Shown: positions 45,048 through 54,194 of the stretch, piece by piece
How positions within the stretch are numbered: the first letter of the stretch is position 1
Layout: every line of letters starts with the position of its first letter
Source: Pseudoalteromonas sp. R3
GTDB taxonomy: Bacteria > Pseudomonadota > Gammaproteobacteria > Enterobacterales > Alteromonadaceae
DNA: 64,000 nt
Direction: 5' to 3'
Assembly (NCBI RefSeq): GCF_004014715.1
Contig: NZ_CP034834.1
Location: forward strand, 1,240,001-1,304,000
Translations under genes and position numbers: made by a program
Notes under the pieces: model-generated
What the model was told of the DNA's origin: nothing
What the model saw: only the letters and a program-made list of their open reading frames with translations
The model's database searches: none

Positions 45048-47210
45048 TTACAGTTTGCCCTCAGCCAGGCCAATGATAAAGCCATAGCTCAGCGCTATAT
45101 CGTTGATGCGCTTAAAGCGGCCCGACGCACCGCCGTGTCCGGCTTCCATATCGGTTTTTAACAGCAAGGTGTTGTCGTCTGTTTTATACTCGCGCAGCTT
45201 GGCTACCCATTTAGCTGGCTCAAAGTATTGTACCTGAGAGTCATGCAGACCGGTTGTAACTAGCATGTTCGGGTAATTTTGAGCACTGACTTGATCATAA
45301 GGTGAGTAAGAGCGCATATAGTCAAAATAGACTTTGTCATTCGGGTTACCCCATTCATCATACTCATTGGTTGTCAGCGGTAATGATTCATCCAGCATGG
45401 TATTGATCACGTCCACAAAGGGCACTGCAGAGTGAACGCCATGATACAGTTCAGGTTCCTGATTGATCACCGCGCCCATTAGCAGACCGCCAGCACTACC
45501 ACCACGGGCGTACAAACGTTTTGCATCGCCATAACCTGATTTAGTCAATGCCTTGGTGACGTCGATGAAGTCATTAAAGGTGTTTTTCTTATTGAGTTTT
45601 TTACCATCTTCATACCAAGGTCTGCCTAACGCCTGAGAGCCACGAATGTGGGCAATGGCATAAACAAAGCCCCGGTCCAGCAGGCTCAACGTACTGACTC
45701 GGAAGTAAGGGTCGCGAGTTGAACCGTAAGAACCATAACCATATTGCAGCAGTGGATTGGTCCCATCTTTTTTGAACATGGCTTTTTTGTAAACCAGTGT
45801 GACGGGGACTTTCACGCCATCTCTGGCTGTAATGAATAGACGCTCGGAAGCGTATTCATCGGCGTTGAAATCGCCCAGTACTTTGGTTTGCTTGCGCTGC
45901 GTTTTTTCCAGTGTATTCAGGTCGATATCATAGATGGTCTCAGGCGTAGTCATGCTCTCGTAGCTTACCCTGACAAAACTGCTGCCCAGCTCCTTGTTGC
46001 CAGTCATCTCTGCCATATAGGCCGGATCATTAAACGTCAGGGTTTTATGTGAGCGAGTTTTTAAATCAAGCACATTCAGAGTGCCTACACCTTCAACCCG
46101 TGATTGGTATACCAGATGATTGTCAAAAAGCTCAACGTCTTCCAGCTTGGCCTCAGGGTTGTGGGCAATGATGGTCTTCCATTTACGTTTATCCGACACC
46201 TCATCTTTGTGCGCTTTCATAAGCTTAAAGTTGACGGCATTGTCATTGGTATAAACAAAATAGTAGTCGCCCTGCTTGAGCACATTGTACTCATGCCCTT
46301 TGGTGCCAGGCAGCAGGCGATATGGCTTTGCTTGTTTGTTGTTGGCATCAATAACGGACAGACCCTTGGCTTCTGTGCTGTCGTGGACGATGTAAATTTC
46401 ACTGCCGTCTTTGCTTCTTTCCAGGTAGGTGTAATAGGTATTGTCTTTTTCTTCATACACCAGCTCATCTTGTGACTGGTCCTGACCCAGCACGTGACGA
46501 TACACCTGATAGCCGAGTAAGGTCACAGGGTCTTTCTTGATGTAATAAATACTGCGGTTGTCATTGCCCCACTGGATGCTGTCGGAGGCGCCTTCTAATT
46601 TGTCTGTGTAAACTTCTCCAGTTTCAAGGTTTTTCACACTGACCGTATATATGCGACGACTTAGCGTATCTTCTGCAAAGGCCATGAGCTTGCCGTCCGG
46701 GCTTACGCTTAGTGCACCCAGGCCGTAGTAAGCCTGGCCTTCAGCCCGCTCGTTGGCATCAAATAGTTGGGTAGCTTTGGTGCCGTCTGGGTTTTTACTG
46801 CGGTAGTAAATACGATATTCCTGATCGCCTTTTACTTCACTGAAGTAGTAATAGTCACCGCGTTTGTACGGCACACTGCGGTCATCCTTATCGATTTTAT
46901 TTTTGATTTCTTCAAACAAGTCTTTGCGCAATGACTCGATAGGAGCCAGCTTTGCATCTGCATAGCGGTTCTCCTGCTCAAGATGAGACAGCACTTTCTC
47001 TGAACTTCGGGTGTCGTCGCGTAACCAGTGATAGTTATCAACCAGGTCATAACCATGGATCTGGGTGATGTGAGGAATTTTTTGTGCAACAGGAGGCTGA
47101 ACTTGTTGCTGGCTTACTTGAGTGTCTGTGTTTTGTTCTGTCATAGTCTGGCTGCACGCGCTGGCCAGCATAATTGCACCTGCAATGGCGCTGAATTTGA
47201 GGGTTGTCAT
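45048..47210 (-). CDS. ptrB: Oligopeptidase B-like S9A peptidase, exported lipoprotein
   Basis: About 720 residues. Start at 47210 after AAAAGGATAGAC. The N-terminus has a lipoprotein-type signal (IMLASAC) instead of the cytoplasmic start of E. coli PtrB. The N-terminal part shows prolyl oligopeptidase signature HITQIHGYDLVDNYHWLRDD, followed by a propeller. The catalytic domain has Ser in ARGGSAGGLLMGAV, Asp in TGLHDSQVQY and His in EAGHGGASGR. It cleaves short basic peptides by family knowledge; here it is probably periplasmic or outer-membrane attached. Confidence 0.9.
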   Translation of the reverse strand: MTTLKFSAIAGAIMLASACSQTMTEQNTDTQVSQQQVQPPVAQKIPHITQIHGYDLVDNYHWLRDDTRSSEKVLSHLEQENRYADAKLAPIESLRKDLFEEIKNKIDKDDRSVPYKRGDYYYFSEVKGDQEYRIYYRSKNPDGTKATQLFDANERAEGQAYYGLGALSVSPDGKLMAFAEDTLSRRIYTVSVKNLETGEVYTDKLEGASDSIQWGNDNRSIYYIKKDPVTLLGYQVYRHVLGQDQSQDELVYEEKDNTYYTYLERSKDGSEIYIVHDSTEAKGLSVIDANNKQAKPYRLLPGTKGHEYNVLKQGDYYFVYTNDNAVNFKLMKAHKDEVSDKRKWKTIIAHNPEAKLEDVELFDNHLVYQSRVEGVGTLNVLDLKTRSHKTLTFNDPAYMAEMTGNKELGSSFVRVSYESMTTPETIYDIDLNTLEKTQRKQTKVLGDFNADEYASERLFITARDGVKVPVTLVYKKAMFKKDGTNPLLQYGYGSYGSTRDPYFRVSTLSLLDRGFVYAIAHIRGSQALGRPWYEDGKKLNKKNTFNDFIDVTKALTKSGYGDAKRLYARGGSAGGLLMGAVINQEPELYHGVHSAVPFVDVINTMLDESLPLTTNEYDEWGNPNDKVYFDYMRSYSPYDQVSAQNYPNMLVTTGLHDSQVQYFEPAKWVAKLREYKTDDNTLLLKTDMEAGHGGASGRFKRINDIALSYGFIIGLAEGKL

Positions 47211-47380
47211 GTCTATCCTTTTTGACATTCGGGGTATGCCCGGTTGGTCAGTAAAATGAGTCGGTGCTCAAATGTGTTTAATTTGATTGTTGTCGGATTG
47301 TAATCTCATCTTTAACAAAAGTACAAAGGGCCTGAGATAAGTGGAGTGGTTTGGCGGGCAGGTGTAATAATTTGGCAAGG

Positions 47381-47402
47381 GCCAGCTCTGTGACGAGCTG
47401 GC
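47381..47402 (-). terminator. Terminator of the stress-gene operon
   Basis: GCCAGCTC / GAGCTGGC arms (47381-47388, 47395-47402) around 6 bases, 11 bases after the small lipoprotein stop codon. Confidence 0.6.
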
Positions 47403-47413
47403 ATATCCTGATG

Positions 47414-47605
47414 TTAGCAGTTTTCGTTTTCTGCATTGAGGTTTTCTTTGGCTTTTTCACACAAGTCTTCGGCCTTGTTTTGTACATCTGTGATGGTCTC
47501 GTCAACGCGCTCGCCCGCGTCTTCTGCCGGGCCGTCAGAACAGCCAGCCAGGCCCAAAACAGTGATAAATAAAGTGGCTTGTAGTGCAGTAATCATGTTG
47601 TTCAT
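47414..47605 (-). CDS. Small lipoprotein
   Basis: A 63-residue protein; start at 47605 because AAGGAGCACATT precedes it. Lipobox VLGLAGC (Cys22), then a Glu/Asp/Lys-rich helix (DETITDVQNKAEDLCEKAKE). This is the design of small stress-induced envelope lipoproteins (entericidin- and YtxH-like), though the exact family is not clear. Last gene of the stress cluster. Confidence 0.7.
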   Translation of the reverse strand: MNNMITALQATLFITVLGLAGCSDGPAEDAGERVDETITDVQNKAEDLCEKAKENLNAENENC

Positions 47606-47647
47606 AATGTGCTCCTTAATCAATTCAATGAGGTTACTTGTGGCTTA

Positions 47648-47818
47648 CTATGCGTTTGGCTTTTTAATCACAGGCAGCACAAACGACAGCAAAACCAGGG
47701 CAATAAAAACAAAGAACAATATCTGTGCAATGCCTGCTGCGGCACCGGCGATACCACTAAAACCCAGAATGGCACTGATCAGTGCAAGTACTAAAAATCC
47801 GAGTGACCAACGTAACAT
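47648..47818 (-). CDS. DUF1328 small membrane protein (YtjA-like)
   Basis: A 56-residue, two-helix membrane protein: [20 protein letters not shown], then a second hydrophobic helix with a [11 protein letters not shown] linker. This matches the DUF1328/YtjA family of small inner membrane proteins often induced by stress. The start at 47818 is set by AGGAGGTTCAC; the longer ORF upstream is out of character. Lies between the PA2169-type and lipoprotein genes. Confidence 0.85.
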   Translation of the reverse strand: MLRWSLGFLVLALISAILGFSGIAGAAAGIAQILFFVFIALVLLSFVLPVIKKPNA

Positions 47819-47845
47819 GTGAACCTCCTGTTTGTGTGTAATCAG

Positions 47846-47860
47846 GCAGGGCCTGTGCCC
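47846..47860 (-). promoter_or_regulatory. Possible sigma-54 promoter upstream of DUF1328 (or terminator hairpin)
   Basis: On the minus strand GGGCACA-GGCC-CTGC has GG and GC at exact -24/-12 spacing. The same bases also form a perfect palindrome (GCAGGGC / GCCCTGC), so a terminator after the PA2169-type gene is an equal explanation. Confidence 0.35.
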
Positions 47861-47889
47861 TGCGTTATCAAAGGTGCGACCGTGACGCC

Positions 47890-48336
47890 CTAAGCAGTCA
47901 GCTCCTGCAGCGTTTTCATTTCGTTGTGACATGCTTGCATGCGAACCTGAACCTGCCTTAAGTCCTGAACACACTGAGGCGGCAATTGTTGCTCTAACGC
48001 ATCGGCCACTTTTTCCAGCACCTTATCCTCTACTTCTTCCAGCTGCGAGATGTAGGTGTGTGTTTTGTCAGTACTCAATACACCCAGCACCTTAGTGTAA
48101 TGCTCACGCAGCGTGACCAGCATGTCAGAGTCAGTTTCGCGCTCGCCTTCGTCAATCAGCGCGTAGGTTTGCAATTTCGAAATTGCCTGAACCTTTTCCG
48201 TGATCATTTTGTTGAAAATGGCACTGATATGCTCGTCGTCCACTTTTTCTTTGGCATCTTTGTAAAATTCAACACCACCATTAAGCACCTTTACTAACTC
48301 CTTTAAAGGTTCCATATCGTAGTTTGAATGTGTCAT
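47890..48336 (-). CDS. PA2169/DUF2383-type four-helix bundle protein
   Basis: A 148-residue, all-helical cytoplasmic protein of the ferritin-like PA2169 family (DUF2383). It opens with [20 protein letters not shown] and has the expected spacing of Glu/His-containing helices. Family proteins appear in envelope- and general-stress clusters; their exact role is not established. ATG after AAGGAGTTTAAC. Candidate -24/-12 promoter lies 51 bases upstream. Confidence 0.85.
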   Translation of the reverse strand: MTHSNYDMEPLKELVKVLNGGVEFYKDAKEKVDDEHISAIFNKMITEKVQAISKLQTYALIDEGERETDSDMLVTLREHYTKVLGVLSTDKTHTYISQLEEVEDKVLEKVADALEQQLPPQCVQDLRQVQVRMQACHNEMKTLQELTA

Positions 48337-48386
48337 AGTTAAACTCCTTACTTGATTGCTTAAGTTTGTTTGTTACTTTAACTAAT

Positions 48387-48401
48387 GCATGGCCTATACC
48401 A
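48387..48401 (-). promoter_or_regulatory. Candidate sigma-54 (-24/-12) promoter upstream of the PA2169-type gene
   Basis: Minus strand reads TGGTATAGGCCATGCAT, with -24 GG (48400-48399) and -12 GC (48388-48387) at exact spacing and a TGCAT downstream element. Only the GG and the TGCAT part match the consensus, so this is weaker than the pair flanking the BON gene. Confidence 0.45.
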
Positions 48402-48488
48402 GTTTTAAATTTGATTAATATCAATGCGTTGTGGGTTTTAAAGTAAACGGGCGATGCAAGCTTTACCTTGTGTCTGTAACTTTTACGC

Positions 48489-49433
48489 TTAACTACTGTG
48501 TACTTCTTTCTCACCTTGCTGTTTGTGTGTTCGCTGGCGCATGTTGATTTGCATGTCCTCCAGATTAGCACCGCCTTTGGCATTAAAATCCAGCGTACGT
48601 ATAGGAAAGGGAATAAGAATATCGTTTTCTTCCAGGGTTCTGTGGATTGCAATAATGGCTTTGTGGCGCATCTGCATAAAGCCAATCTCACCGGGATAGT
48701 CAATCCAGAACCACACCAGCAGATTGACAGAGCTGTCGCCAAACCCACAGGCATACACATCCGTTTCGTGTTGTTTTATTACGCCATCCAGAGCATTTAT
48801 TGCGTCCACAATGACAGATTCGGCCTGCTCAATGTCATCGGCATAGGAGATCCCCACCTCAATTTCTATCCGACGAGTGGCCAGACGCGAGTAATTGATC
48901 AGCTCGTTTTTAAACAGGATCTTGTTAGGTACTATGGCCAGCTGGCCATAAAAGTTCTCTATTAAGGTATTGCGCAGGTTAACCCGACGGACCGTGCCGA
49001 AGGTGTCACCGGCTTCCACGACATCGCCAACCCTAAAGGGTTTACGGATGCCCATTACGACCCCGGCAATCATATTTTCGGTCATATCCTGAAAGGCAAA
49101 ACCGATTGCCAGGCCGATGATGCCGGCCCCGGCAAGTAACGAAGCTACCGCTTTTGACAGCCCCATAATATCCAGCGCGAAGAAAAAGCCGATTGCAACC
49201 AGGATCATGCGGCAGATCCCCGCAATCAGTCCGGCAATCTGGTTTGACTCAAATAAGCGTTTCAGCAAAGTCAGTAGCCAGCGTGCAAGGAGTTTAGACA
49301 GGAACACAAACACAATAAAAATGAGTGTTGCAATGACCAGGTTGGGTAAATTCTTAATCGTCAGTTCGGCCCAGTGCACGAGCTTTTCATTGATGAGCGA
49401 CCAGAAGTCTTGTGGGGTAAATGTAAATGACAT
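48489..49433 (-). CDS. mscS: Small-conductance mechanosensitive channel (MscS family)
   Basis: A 314-residue inner membrane protein. Start at 49433 after AAAGGAGGCG. Three membrane helices precede the MscS pore helix and signature (SLLAGAGIIGLAIGFAFQDM, then GVVMGIRKPFRVGDVV), with a beta domain and C-terminal region after. It opens to release solutes during hypo-osmotic shock. First gene of the stress cluster; its promoter region is divergent from the BON gene. Confidence 0.92.
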   Translation of the reverse strand: MSFTFTPQDFWSLINEKLVHWAELTIKNLPNLVIATLIFIVFVFLSKLLARWLLTLLKRLFESNQIAGLIAGICRMILVAIGFFFALDIMGLSKAVASLLAGAGIIGLAIGFAFQDMTENMIAGVVMGIRKPFRVGDVVEAGDTFGTVRRVNLRNTLIENFYGQLAIVPNKILFKNELINYSRLATRRIEIEVGISYADDIEQAESVIVDAINALDGVIKQHETDVYACGFGDSSVNLLVWFWIDYPGEIGFMQMRHKAIIAIHRTLEENDILIPFPIRTLDFNAKGGANLEDMQINMRQRTHKQQGEKEVHSS

Positions 49434-49465
49434 AACGCCTCCTTTATATGTATCTGGTGATAGCA

Positions 49466-49480
49466 GCAGGGAGCGTGCCA
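49466..49480 (-). promoter_or_regulatory. Sigma-54 promoter for the mscS cluster
   Basis: Minus strand reads TGGCACG-CTCC-CTGC. It matches the sigma-54 consensus TGGCACG-N4-TTGC at all positions but one, with the exact spacing between GG and GC. The -12 element lies 33 bases before the mscS start codon, which suits a short leader. No overlapping strong sigma-70 promoter was noticed. Confidence 0.75.
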
Positions 49481-49565
49481 TTGGACTATATATTTAATTT
49501 CAATGGGTTAGTAAAAAGTGTGATGGTCTGTGTAGAATTTTCCAGTAAATAGTTCCACACCGGTA

Positions 49566-49578
49566 TGTAAAATATACA
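49566..49578. promoter_or_regulatory. Possible activator (enhancer) site
   Basis: TGTA-AAATA-TACA is a dyad of the TGT-N(7)-ACA type used by NtrC-like activators. It lies between the two divergent -24/-12 promoters, about 55 bases from one and 87 bases from the other. Low information content; offered as a candidate only. Confidence 0.3.
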
Positions 49579-49631
49579 GGCAAAAGGCTGGGGAATTATC
49601 TAACCATATGATTTTAAATGGCTAAATCGGT

Positions 49632-49646
49632 TGGCACGTAAGCTGC
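49632..49646 (+). promoter_or_regulatory. Sigma-54 promoter for the double-BON gene
   Basis: Plus strand reads TGGCACG-TAAG-CTGC followed by A. It differs from the sigma-54 consensus TGGCACG-N4-TTGC at one base and has exact GG-to-GC spacing. The start codon is 38 bases downstream of the -12 element. Confidence 0.78.
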
Positions 49647-49683
49647 ACCTGTCAAAGTGAACTCATCCACAAGGAGAATGATT

Positions 49684-50244
49684 ATGAAACGCACAATTCT
49701 AACACTTGCTTTTGCTACGGCTTTTTCAACTTCTGCGGTTAATGCTGCTGACAATCAGTGGGAAAAAGAGGCCAGCGACGCCTGGATAGACGGTAAAGCT
49801 GAAGCCACTTTGTTATTCAATGGCAACCTGAATTCGTTCGACATCAACACAGATGTGAAAAACGGCGTGGTGGTCCTTACAGGTAAAGTAGACCACAGCG
49901 TTGATAAAAAACTGGCAACTGAGCTGTTGATCGGTATCGACGGTGTGAAAGAAGTAGACAACCGTTTAACGGTAGTACCAGAGGTACAGGATAAAGACGA
50001 CGACGGCAATGCCGAGTCTGACTTTGTTGATGCCAAAATCGCGACAGTCATTAAAACCCGTCTGCTGTTTGATACTGACATCAGCGGTACCGACATCGAC
50101 GTTGATGTCGACAATCAAACCGTCACGCTTACCGGTGAAGTCGAGTCAGACGCCGAGAAGCAGCTGGTGGTAAATATTGCGACCAATGCAGACGATGTGA
50201 AACGCGTTAACAACAAGCTGACCGTTATTGATGAACGCTCATAG
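49684..50244 (+). CDS. Periplasmic protein with two BON domains (OsmY-like)
   Basis: A 186-residue protein; the start at 49684 follows AAGGAG with good spacing. Signal peptide ends near SAVNAA (residue 22). Two BON domains (about 40-100 and 120-186), each with the family's 'VxNGVVxLTGxV' and 'GVKEVDNRLTVV/DVKRVNNKLTVI' cores, are separated by an acidic linker (VQDKDDDGNAESD). OsmY-like proteins stabilise periplasm and membranes during osmotic or envelope stress. Divergent from mscS; terminator follows. Confidence 0.88.
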   Translation: MKRTILTLAFATAFSTSAVNAADNQWEKEASDAWIDGKAEATLLFNGNLNSFDINTDVKNGVVVLTGKVDHSVDKKLATELLIGIDGVKEVDNRLTVVPEVQDKDDDGNAESDFVDAKIATVIKTRLLFDTDISGTDIDVDVDNQTVTLTGEVESDAEKQLVVNIATNADDVKRVNNKLTVIDERS

Positions 50245-50271
50245 AGCAACACAGTTACTCCGTTGACTTTT

Positions 50272-50295
50272 AGGCACGCTTAGCGTGCCTTTTTT
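50272..50295 (+). terminator. Intrinsic terminator after the BON gene
   Basis: AGGCACGC / GCGTGCCT (50272-50279, 50283-50290) around TTA, then T5. The T tract overlaps the end of the convergent hybrid kinase gene at 50294. Confidence 0.85.
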
Positions 50296-52243
50296 ATGCG
50301 TTGTGTACAATGGCTGCCAGGTCGGGAAGTGAAACGGGTTTTAGTAACACCTGGCTGACCGGGTAAGAGAGCAGGGCGTCTGGGTCGGGTTCACTGCCAC
50401 TAACCACCACCAGCTTAGCTGAGCTTTGGCGCTTATGAACAGCCTCAACCAGCGCCAGTCCGGAGCCATCGGGTAAATTTAAATCTAGCATTACCACATT
50501 AAAGTCAGCGTGTTTGTCCAGCTCGCTCAGGCCCTCAGCGCAGCTGCCGGCAGCAACGACTTCACACTCTAATGACTCCAGCAAGAGCTTCATTAAGTTG
50601 CGCGCATCCGGGTCGTCTTCAACTAGTAAAATCCGCTTGCTCTTGGCGTTTGGATCGCCGTGCTGTGAGGTGAGCATGTTTTGTGCAGGCTGGGCGGATA
50701 AATAATCCTTTAAGCAGGATTCAAGCCGAGTAAGGTTAATGGGTTTGGTCAGGGTATCGTTAAAGCCGAGGGCTTTAAGGGTGTCCAGATTACTTTTCTG
50801 AGCTGCGGCGGTTAGTGAGATAATGGGTGTACTAATACCCTGAGCGCGCAGTTTAACAATGGCGTCTTTGCCGTTTAATACTGGCATGTGTAAGTCCATG
50901 AACACCAGGTCAAAGTCCGCATCAGCGTGAGTGAGTAAATCACAGGCAACTTTGCCATTTTCCGCATAGCTGACGTTGGCACCGGTGGCTGTAATGAGTT
51001 GCCCCAGCAACTGGCGAATTTCGGGCAAATCTTCAACGATGAGTACCTTGCCGGATAAATCGGTTACCCTGGCCGAAGGTCGGTTCACAGTGGTACCGAG
51101 CAGATCTAGCTGGCCAAGTTGTCCGGAACATCGGCCCGGCTCGATGGTAAAGCTGAAGGTACTGCCGCTGCCCACGCTTGATTCAACCTGTAAACTCCCA
51201 CCAAGCAGGCGGATCAGGGCTGAGCTGATGGCCAGTCCAAGGCCGGCGCCTTCCTCAGAGCGCGTGGTACTGTCCTGCACCTGCTCAAAGGGCTTAAAAA
51301 TATGTGCCAATTTATCCTGAGGAATACCAATGCCGGTATCTTCAATCGCAAAACAGAGTTTGCCTTCAGCTGCTGGCCGTACCTCAATTGAAACTTGCCC
51401 ACTTGGCGTGAATTTTATGGCGTTGTAAACCAGGTTTATTAACACCTGCTTCAGCCGTTTTTCATCGGACTCGATATAGGCGGGTAAGGGCGCGTCGGTG
51501 TGAATTGCAAACTGAATGCTCTTTTTATCCGCAGCCATGGAAAACAGGCTGTGCAGATCGGCAAGCAATGAGGCCAGGCAGATCTCGCTGGGCTCAACTT
51601 GCAGGCTGTTGGCGTTGATTTTCGACAAATCCAGTACGTCATTAAGCAGATTTAGCAAATGCTGGCTGTTATTGTGAATGATAGACAGCTCTGGTTTGAT
51701 ATTGTCCAGCTCGCTGCGGGTCAGTAACAGATCGGTATAGCCCATGATAGAGGTCAGGGGAGTGCGCAACTCATGACTCAGGTGCGCCAGAAAGCGGTCC
51801 TTGGCGCGGCTGGTGGCCTGTGCCCGCAGCCGCTCCAGGCGCTCACTTTCAAGCTCCCGACGGGACAGAGCATAGCGGATCGCGCGGATAAAGCGTGGGC
51901 TGCTGATCTCAGATTTAAGCAAGAAATCTTGCGCACCCAGTGCTAAGGCGTCGGCGTCCAATACCTCGTCGGCCTGACCTGTGAGCATCATAAATGAGGT
52001 ATTGATGGGCAGCGCTTTGGCGGCTTCAAGAATGGTCAGGCCGGTATGTTTGCCAAGCTGATGGTCGAGCAGGCAAAGATCGAATTGATCAGACTCAAGT
52101 GCCTGAAGCACTTCATCGAATTCACTGAGCCAGGTGACTTCAAACTGATAGTTTGGTATTTGCTGTAAGTAATCCAGTGCCAGTATATAGTCGTCTTCAT
52201 CATCCTCTACCAGCAGTAGCTTGACCACCTGCGCATGTTGCAT
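50294..52243 (-). CDS. Hybrid histidine kinase with three receiver domains (REC-HK-REC-REC)
   Basis: A 649-residue soluble protein. Domains in order: receiver about 6-125 (LCLLDHQLGKHTG), HisKA near 155-215 (LAHLSHELRTPLTSIMGYTD), HATPase about 260-370 (DTGIGIPQDKLA; GAGLGLAIS), receiver about 398-515 (LVFMDLHMPVLNGKD), receiver about 535-645 (VVMLDLNLPDGSGLAL). No membrane segment or sensor, so it works in the cytosol, receiving phosphoryl groups through its first receiver. Last gene of the operon; an AGGAGGG site is 9 bases from the preceding REC gene. Confidence 0.9.
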   Translation of the reverse strand: MQHAQVVKLLLVEDDEDDYILALDYLQQIPNYQFEVTWLSEFDEVLQALESDQFDLCLLDHQLGKHTGLTILEAAKALPINTSFMMLTGQADEVLDADALALGAQDFLLKSEISSPRFIRAIRYALSRRELESERLERLRAQATSRAKDRFLAHLSHELRTPLTSIMGYTDLLLTRSELDNIKPELSIIHNNSQHLLNLLNDVLDLSKINANSLQVEPSEICLASLLADLHSLFSMAADKKSIQFAIHTDAPLPAYIESDEKRLKQVLINLVYNAIKFTPSGQVSIEVRPAAEGKLCFAIEDTGIGIPQDKLAHIFKPFEQVQDSTTRSEEGAGLGLAISSALIRLLGGSLQVESSVGSGSTFSFTIEPGRCSGQLGQLDLLGTTVNRPSARVTDLSGKVLIVEDLPEIRQLLGQLITATGANVSYAENGKVACDLLTHADADFDLVFMDLHMPVLNGKDAIVKLRAQGISTPIISLTAAAQKSNLDTLKALGFNDTLTKPINLTRLESCLKDYLSAQPAQNMLTSQHGDPNAKSKRILLVEDDPDARNLMKLLLESLECEVVAAGSCAEGLSELDKHADFNVVMLDLNLPDGSGLALVEAVHKRQSSAKLVVVSGSEPDPDALLSYPVSQVLLKPVSLPDLAAIVHNA

Positions 52244-52252
52244 CTTTCCCTC

Positions 52253-52699
52253 CTAAGGTAATTCGACGATTTCGATCCAATACTTGCCCAGCTGACGCAT
52301 CAGCTCCACCAGGCCATCAAAGTTCACGGGTTTGGAGATGTACGACGCGGCGCCAAGGTCATATCCTCTGAGTTTGTCTTCTTCTTCCTTAGAGGTAGTG
52401 AGGATCACCACCGGAATTGAGCGCAGCGTTGGGTCGCTCTTAATTTTGTGCAGCGCCTCACGGCCATCCATGCGTGGCATGTTCAAATCCAGCAGGATAA
52501 TACTGGGCCGGGGGTGTTTGGTTTTGTCTTCGAACGGCGGCTCATTGTTAAGATACGCCAGCAGCTCAACACCATCTTGCACAAAGTTCAGGTTGTTTAA
52601 CACCCGGCTTTCCTGCAGGGCGTCCTGAGTCAGCAAACGATCATCTTCATCGTCGTCTGCCATCAAAATATTAATGCGTCTGGTTGATAAGCTGCTCAT
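52253..52699 (-). CDS. Single-domain response regulator (REC)
   Basis: A 148-residue CheY-like protein with the acidic pair near the start (ILMADDDEDDR), the phospho-acceptor aspartate in IILLDLNMPRMDGREAL (about residue 68) and the conserved lysine near YISKPVNFDG. The start lies inside the end of the kinase gene upstream (29-base overlap), after an AAGGA site in the kinase coding sequence. No output domain, so it probably shuttles phosphate within the relay. Confidence 0.9.
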   Translation of the reverse strand: MSSLSTRRINILMADDDEDDRLLTQDALQESRVLNNLNFVQDGVELLAYLNNEPPFEDKTKHPRPSIILLDLNMPRMDGREALHKIKSDPTLRSIPVVILTTSKEEEDKLRGYDLGAASYISKPVNFDGLVELMRQLGKYWIEIVELP

Positions 52700-54194
52700 C
52701 GGCGGTGTCCTTTAATGTGAGAGTGGAAGCAAGGTCGGGTATCAGGATCCGAAAAGTGGTGCCCTGGCCTTCAATACTGTGTGCGCTGATCTGTCCGCCA
52801 TGGCGCTCAACAATGCGACGGCACACGGCAAGACCAATGCCTGTCCCTTCATAAGATTTGCGGGTATGCAGGCGCTGAAACGGCGTAAAAATTTTCTCAT
52901 TGTATTCGGCGGCAAAGCCAATACCATTGTCGGTGATGTCAATTTCCAGCCAGTCACACTCAATGTCTTCAAGTAACTTGCTGGGAGCGGCGGTTTTGCT
53001 CATGGTAATGACAATTTGTGGCGGCACGCCTTCGCGGCGGAATTTAATGGCGTTAGATAACAAGTTTAAAAACAACTGGTGAAGCTGTATTGGGTCGCCT
53101 TCAATGGTCGGTAATGGGTCAACCTGAATGCGGGCATTGGCGTCGCTGATGGTTATCTCCAGGTCATCCAGCACAGTCTCTATGAGTGGATTAAGTGCGA
53201 CGTCTTCGAAATCCTTTCCTTTGGTCGTCACTCTGGATAAGGAGAGCAGATCGGTGATTAGTACCGACATCCGCTTGGCTGCGTTGTCCATTCTGGACAG
53301 GTAATCTTTACCTTTGTCATCCAGCAGCGCTTCGTAATTGGCCTTGATGCGATCAGAAAACGCGCGAATTTTTCGAAGTGGCTCCTGTAAGTCATGAGAA
53401 GCGATAAACGCAAAGTCTTCGAGCTCGCGATTGCTGCGGGTCAGTTCATCCGCGTAAAGCTCCAGTGCCTGAGTACGCTCTTTTACTTTGTCTTCGAGTT
53501 GCTCATTGTAGCGTTCCAGCTGCTCTTTTGAGCGACGCACACTGTGCAGGTGCTTAATTAAAAACACCAAAAACAGGGTGCTGATCAGGGTGCTTAATAC
53601 TGTGAACCAGATCAGGTTGTCTTTTGCGGTTTCCCGTGCCTGCGTCAGGCGCGCCATCAGCAGATTTCTGATCTCGGTTTCTTCTGCCATGATGGTGGCG
53701 TACAGGGTGCGTAAGTCAATCCCGGTACTTCGCACATCGTCCAGCATCCTGTGTGGTTCAAGCTGCTCATTGTCCCTAGCCTGCGCTACACTAGCAGACA
53801 GTGATTCAAATTTAATCTGAGCATGCTGAATGTAACGTTCCAGGCGCCGCTGCTGAGGGGGGCTTTCCGAACGGATCGTCTGAGCCTTGCTCAGGCTATG
53901 TTCAAATTTTTTCAGTGCAATCTGATAAGGAGCCAGATCGCTTTCGCGCTGGGAAATGAGATAACCTCGTTGTCCGGATTCGGCATTCAGAATGTCAATG
54001 TGCAGCTGATCGACCCTAAGCATGACTTCGCCGGTATTTTGCAAACTTTGTTGAATTCGGGCGATTTCGTCGGTGTTTCTTAATCCCAAAGAGGCCACTA
54101 ATATAACTCCAGCCAGGATCAGCAGCGGGATTAGCCACACCATATTCTGCATACGGCGGGAGTAATTAAATGCGCGCACTGTAGCTCCCGTCAA
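52671..54194 (-). CDS. CHASE3-domain membrane histidine kinase
   Basis: A 507-residue kinase. Helices at about 18-36 and 195-214 flank a periplasmic CHASE3-type sensor containing the typical LNAESGQRGYLISQRES segment. HisKA has His267 in FAFIASHDLQEPLRKIRAFS and the HATPase has DNGIGFAAEYNEKIFTPFQR and GTGIGLAVCRR. Overlaps the preceding mini-HisKA gene by 4 bases (ATGA) and the downstream REC gene by 29, so the three are tightly coupled. The signal sensed is unknown. Confidence 0.9.
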   Translation of the reverse strand: MTGATVRAFNYSRRMQNMVWLIPLLILAGVILVASLGLRNTDEIARIQQSLQNTGEVMLRVDQLHIDILNAESGQRGYLISQRESDLAPYQIALKKFEHSLSKAQTIRSESPPQQRRLERYIQHAQIKFESLSASVAQARDNEQLEPHRMLDDVRSTGIDLRTLYATIMAEETEIRNLLMARLTQARETAKDNLIWFTVLSTLISTLFLVFLIKHLHSVRRSKEQLERYNEQLEDKVKERTQALELYADELTRSNRELEDFAFIASHDLQEPLRKIRAFSDRIKANYEALLDDKGKDYLSRMDNAAKRMSVLITDLLSLSRVTTKGKDFEDVALNPLIETVLDDLEITISDANARIQVDPLPTIEGDPIQLHQLFLNLLSNAIKFRREGVPPQIVITMSKTAAPSKLLEDIECDWLEIDITDNGIGFAAEYNEKIFTPFQRLHTRKSYEGTGIGLAVCRRIVERHGGQISAHSIEGQGTTFRILIPDLASTLTLKDTADEQLINQTH

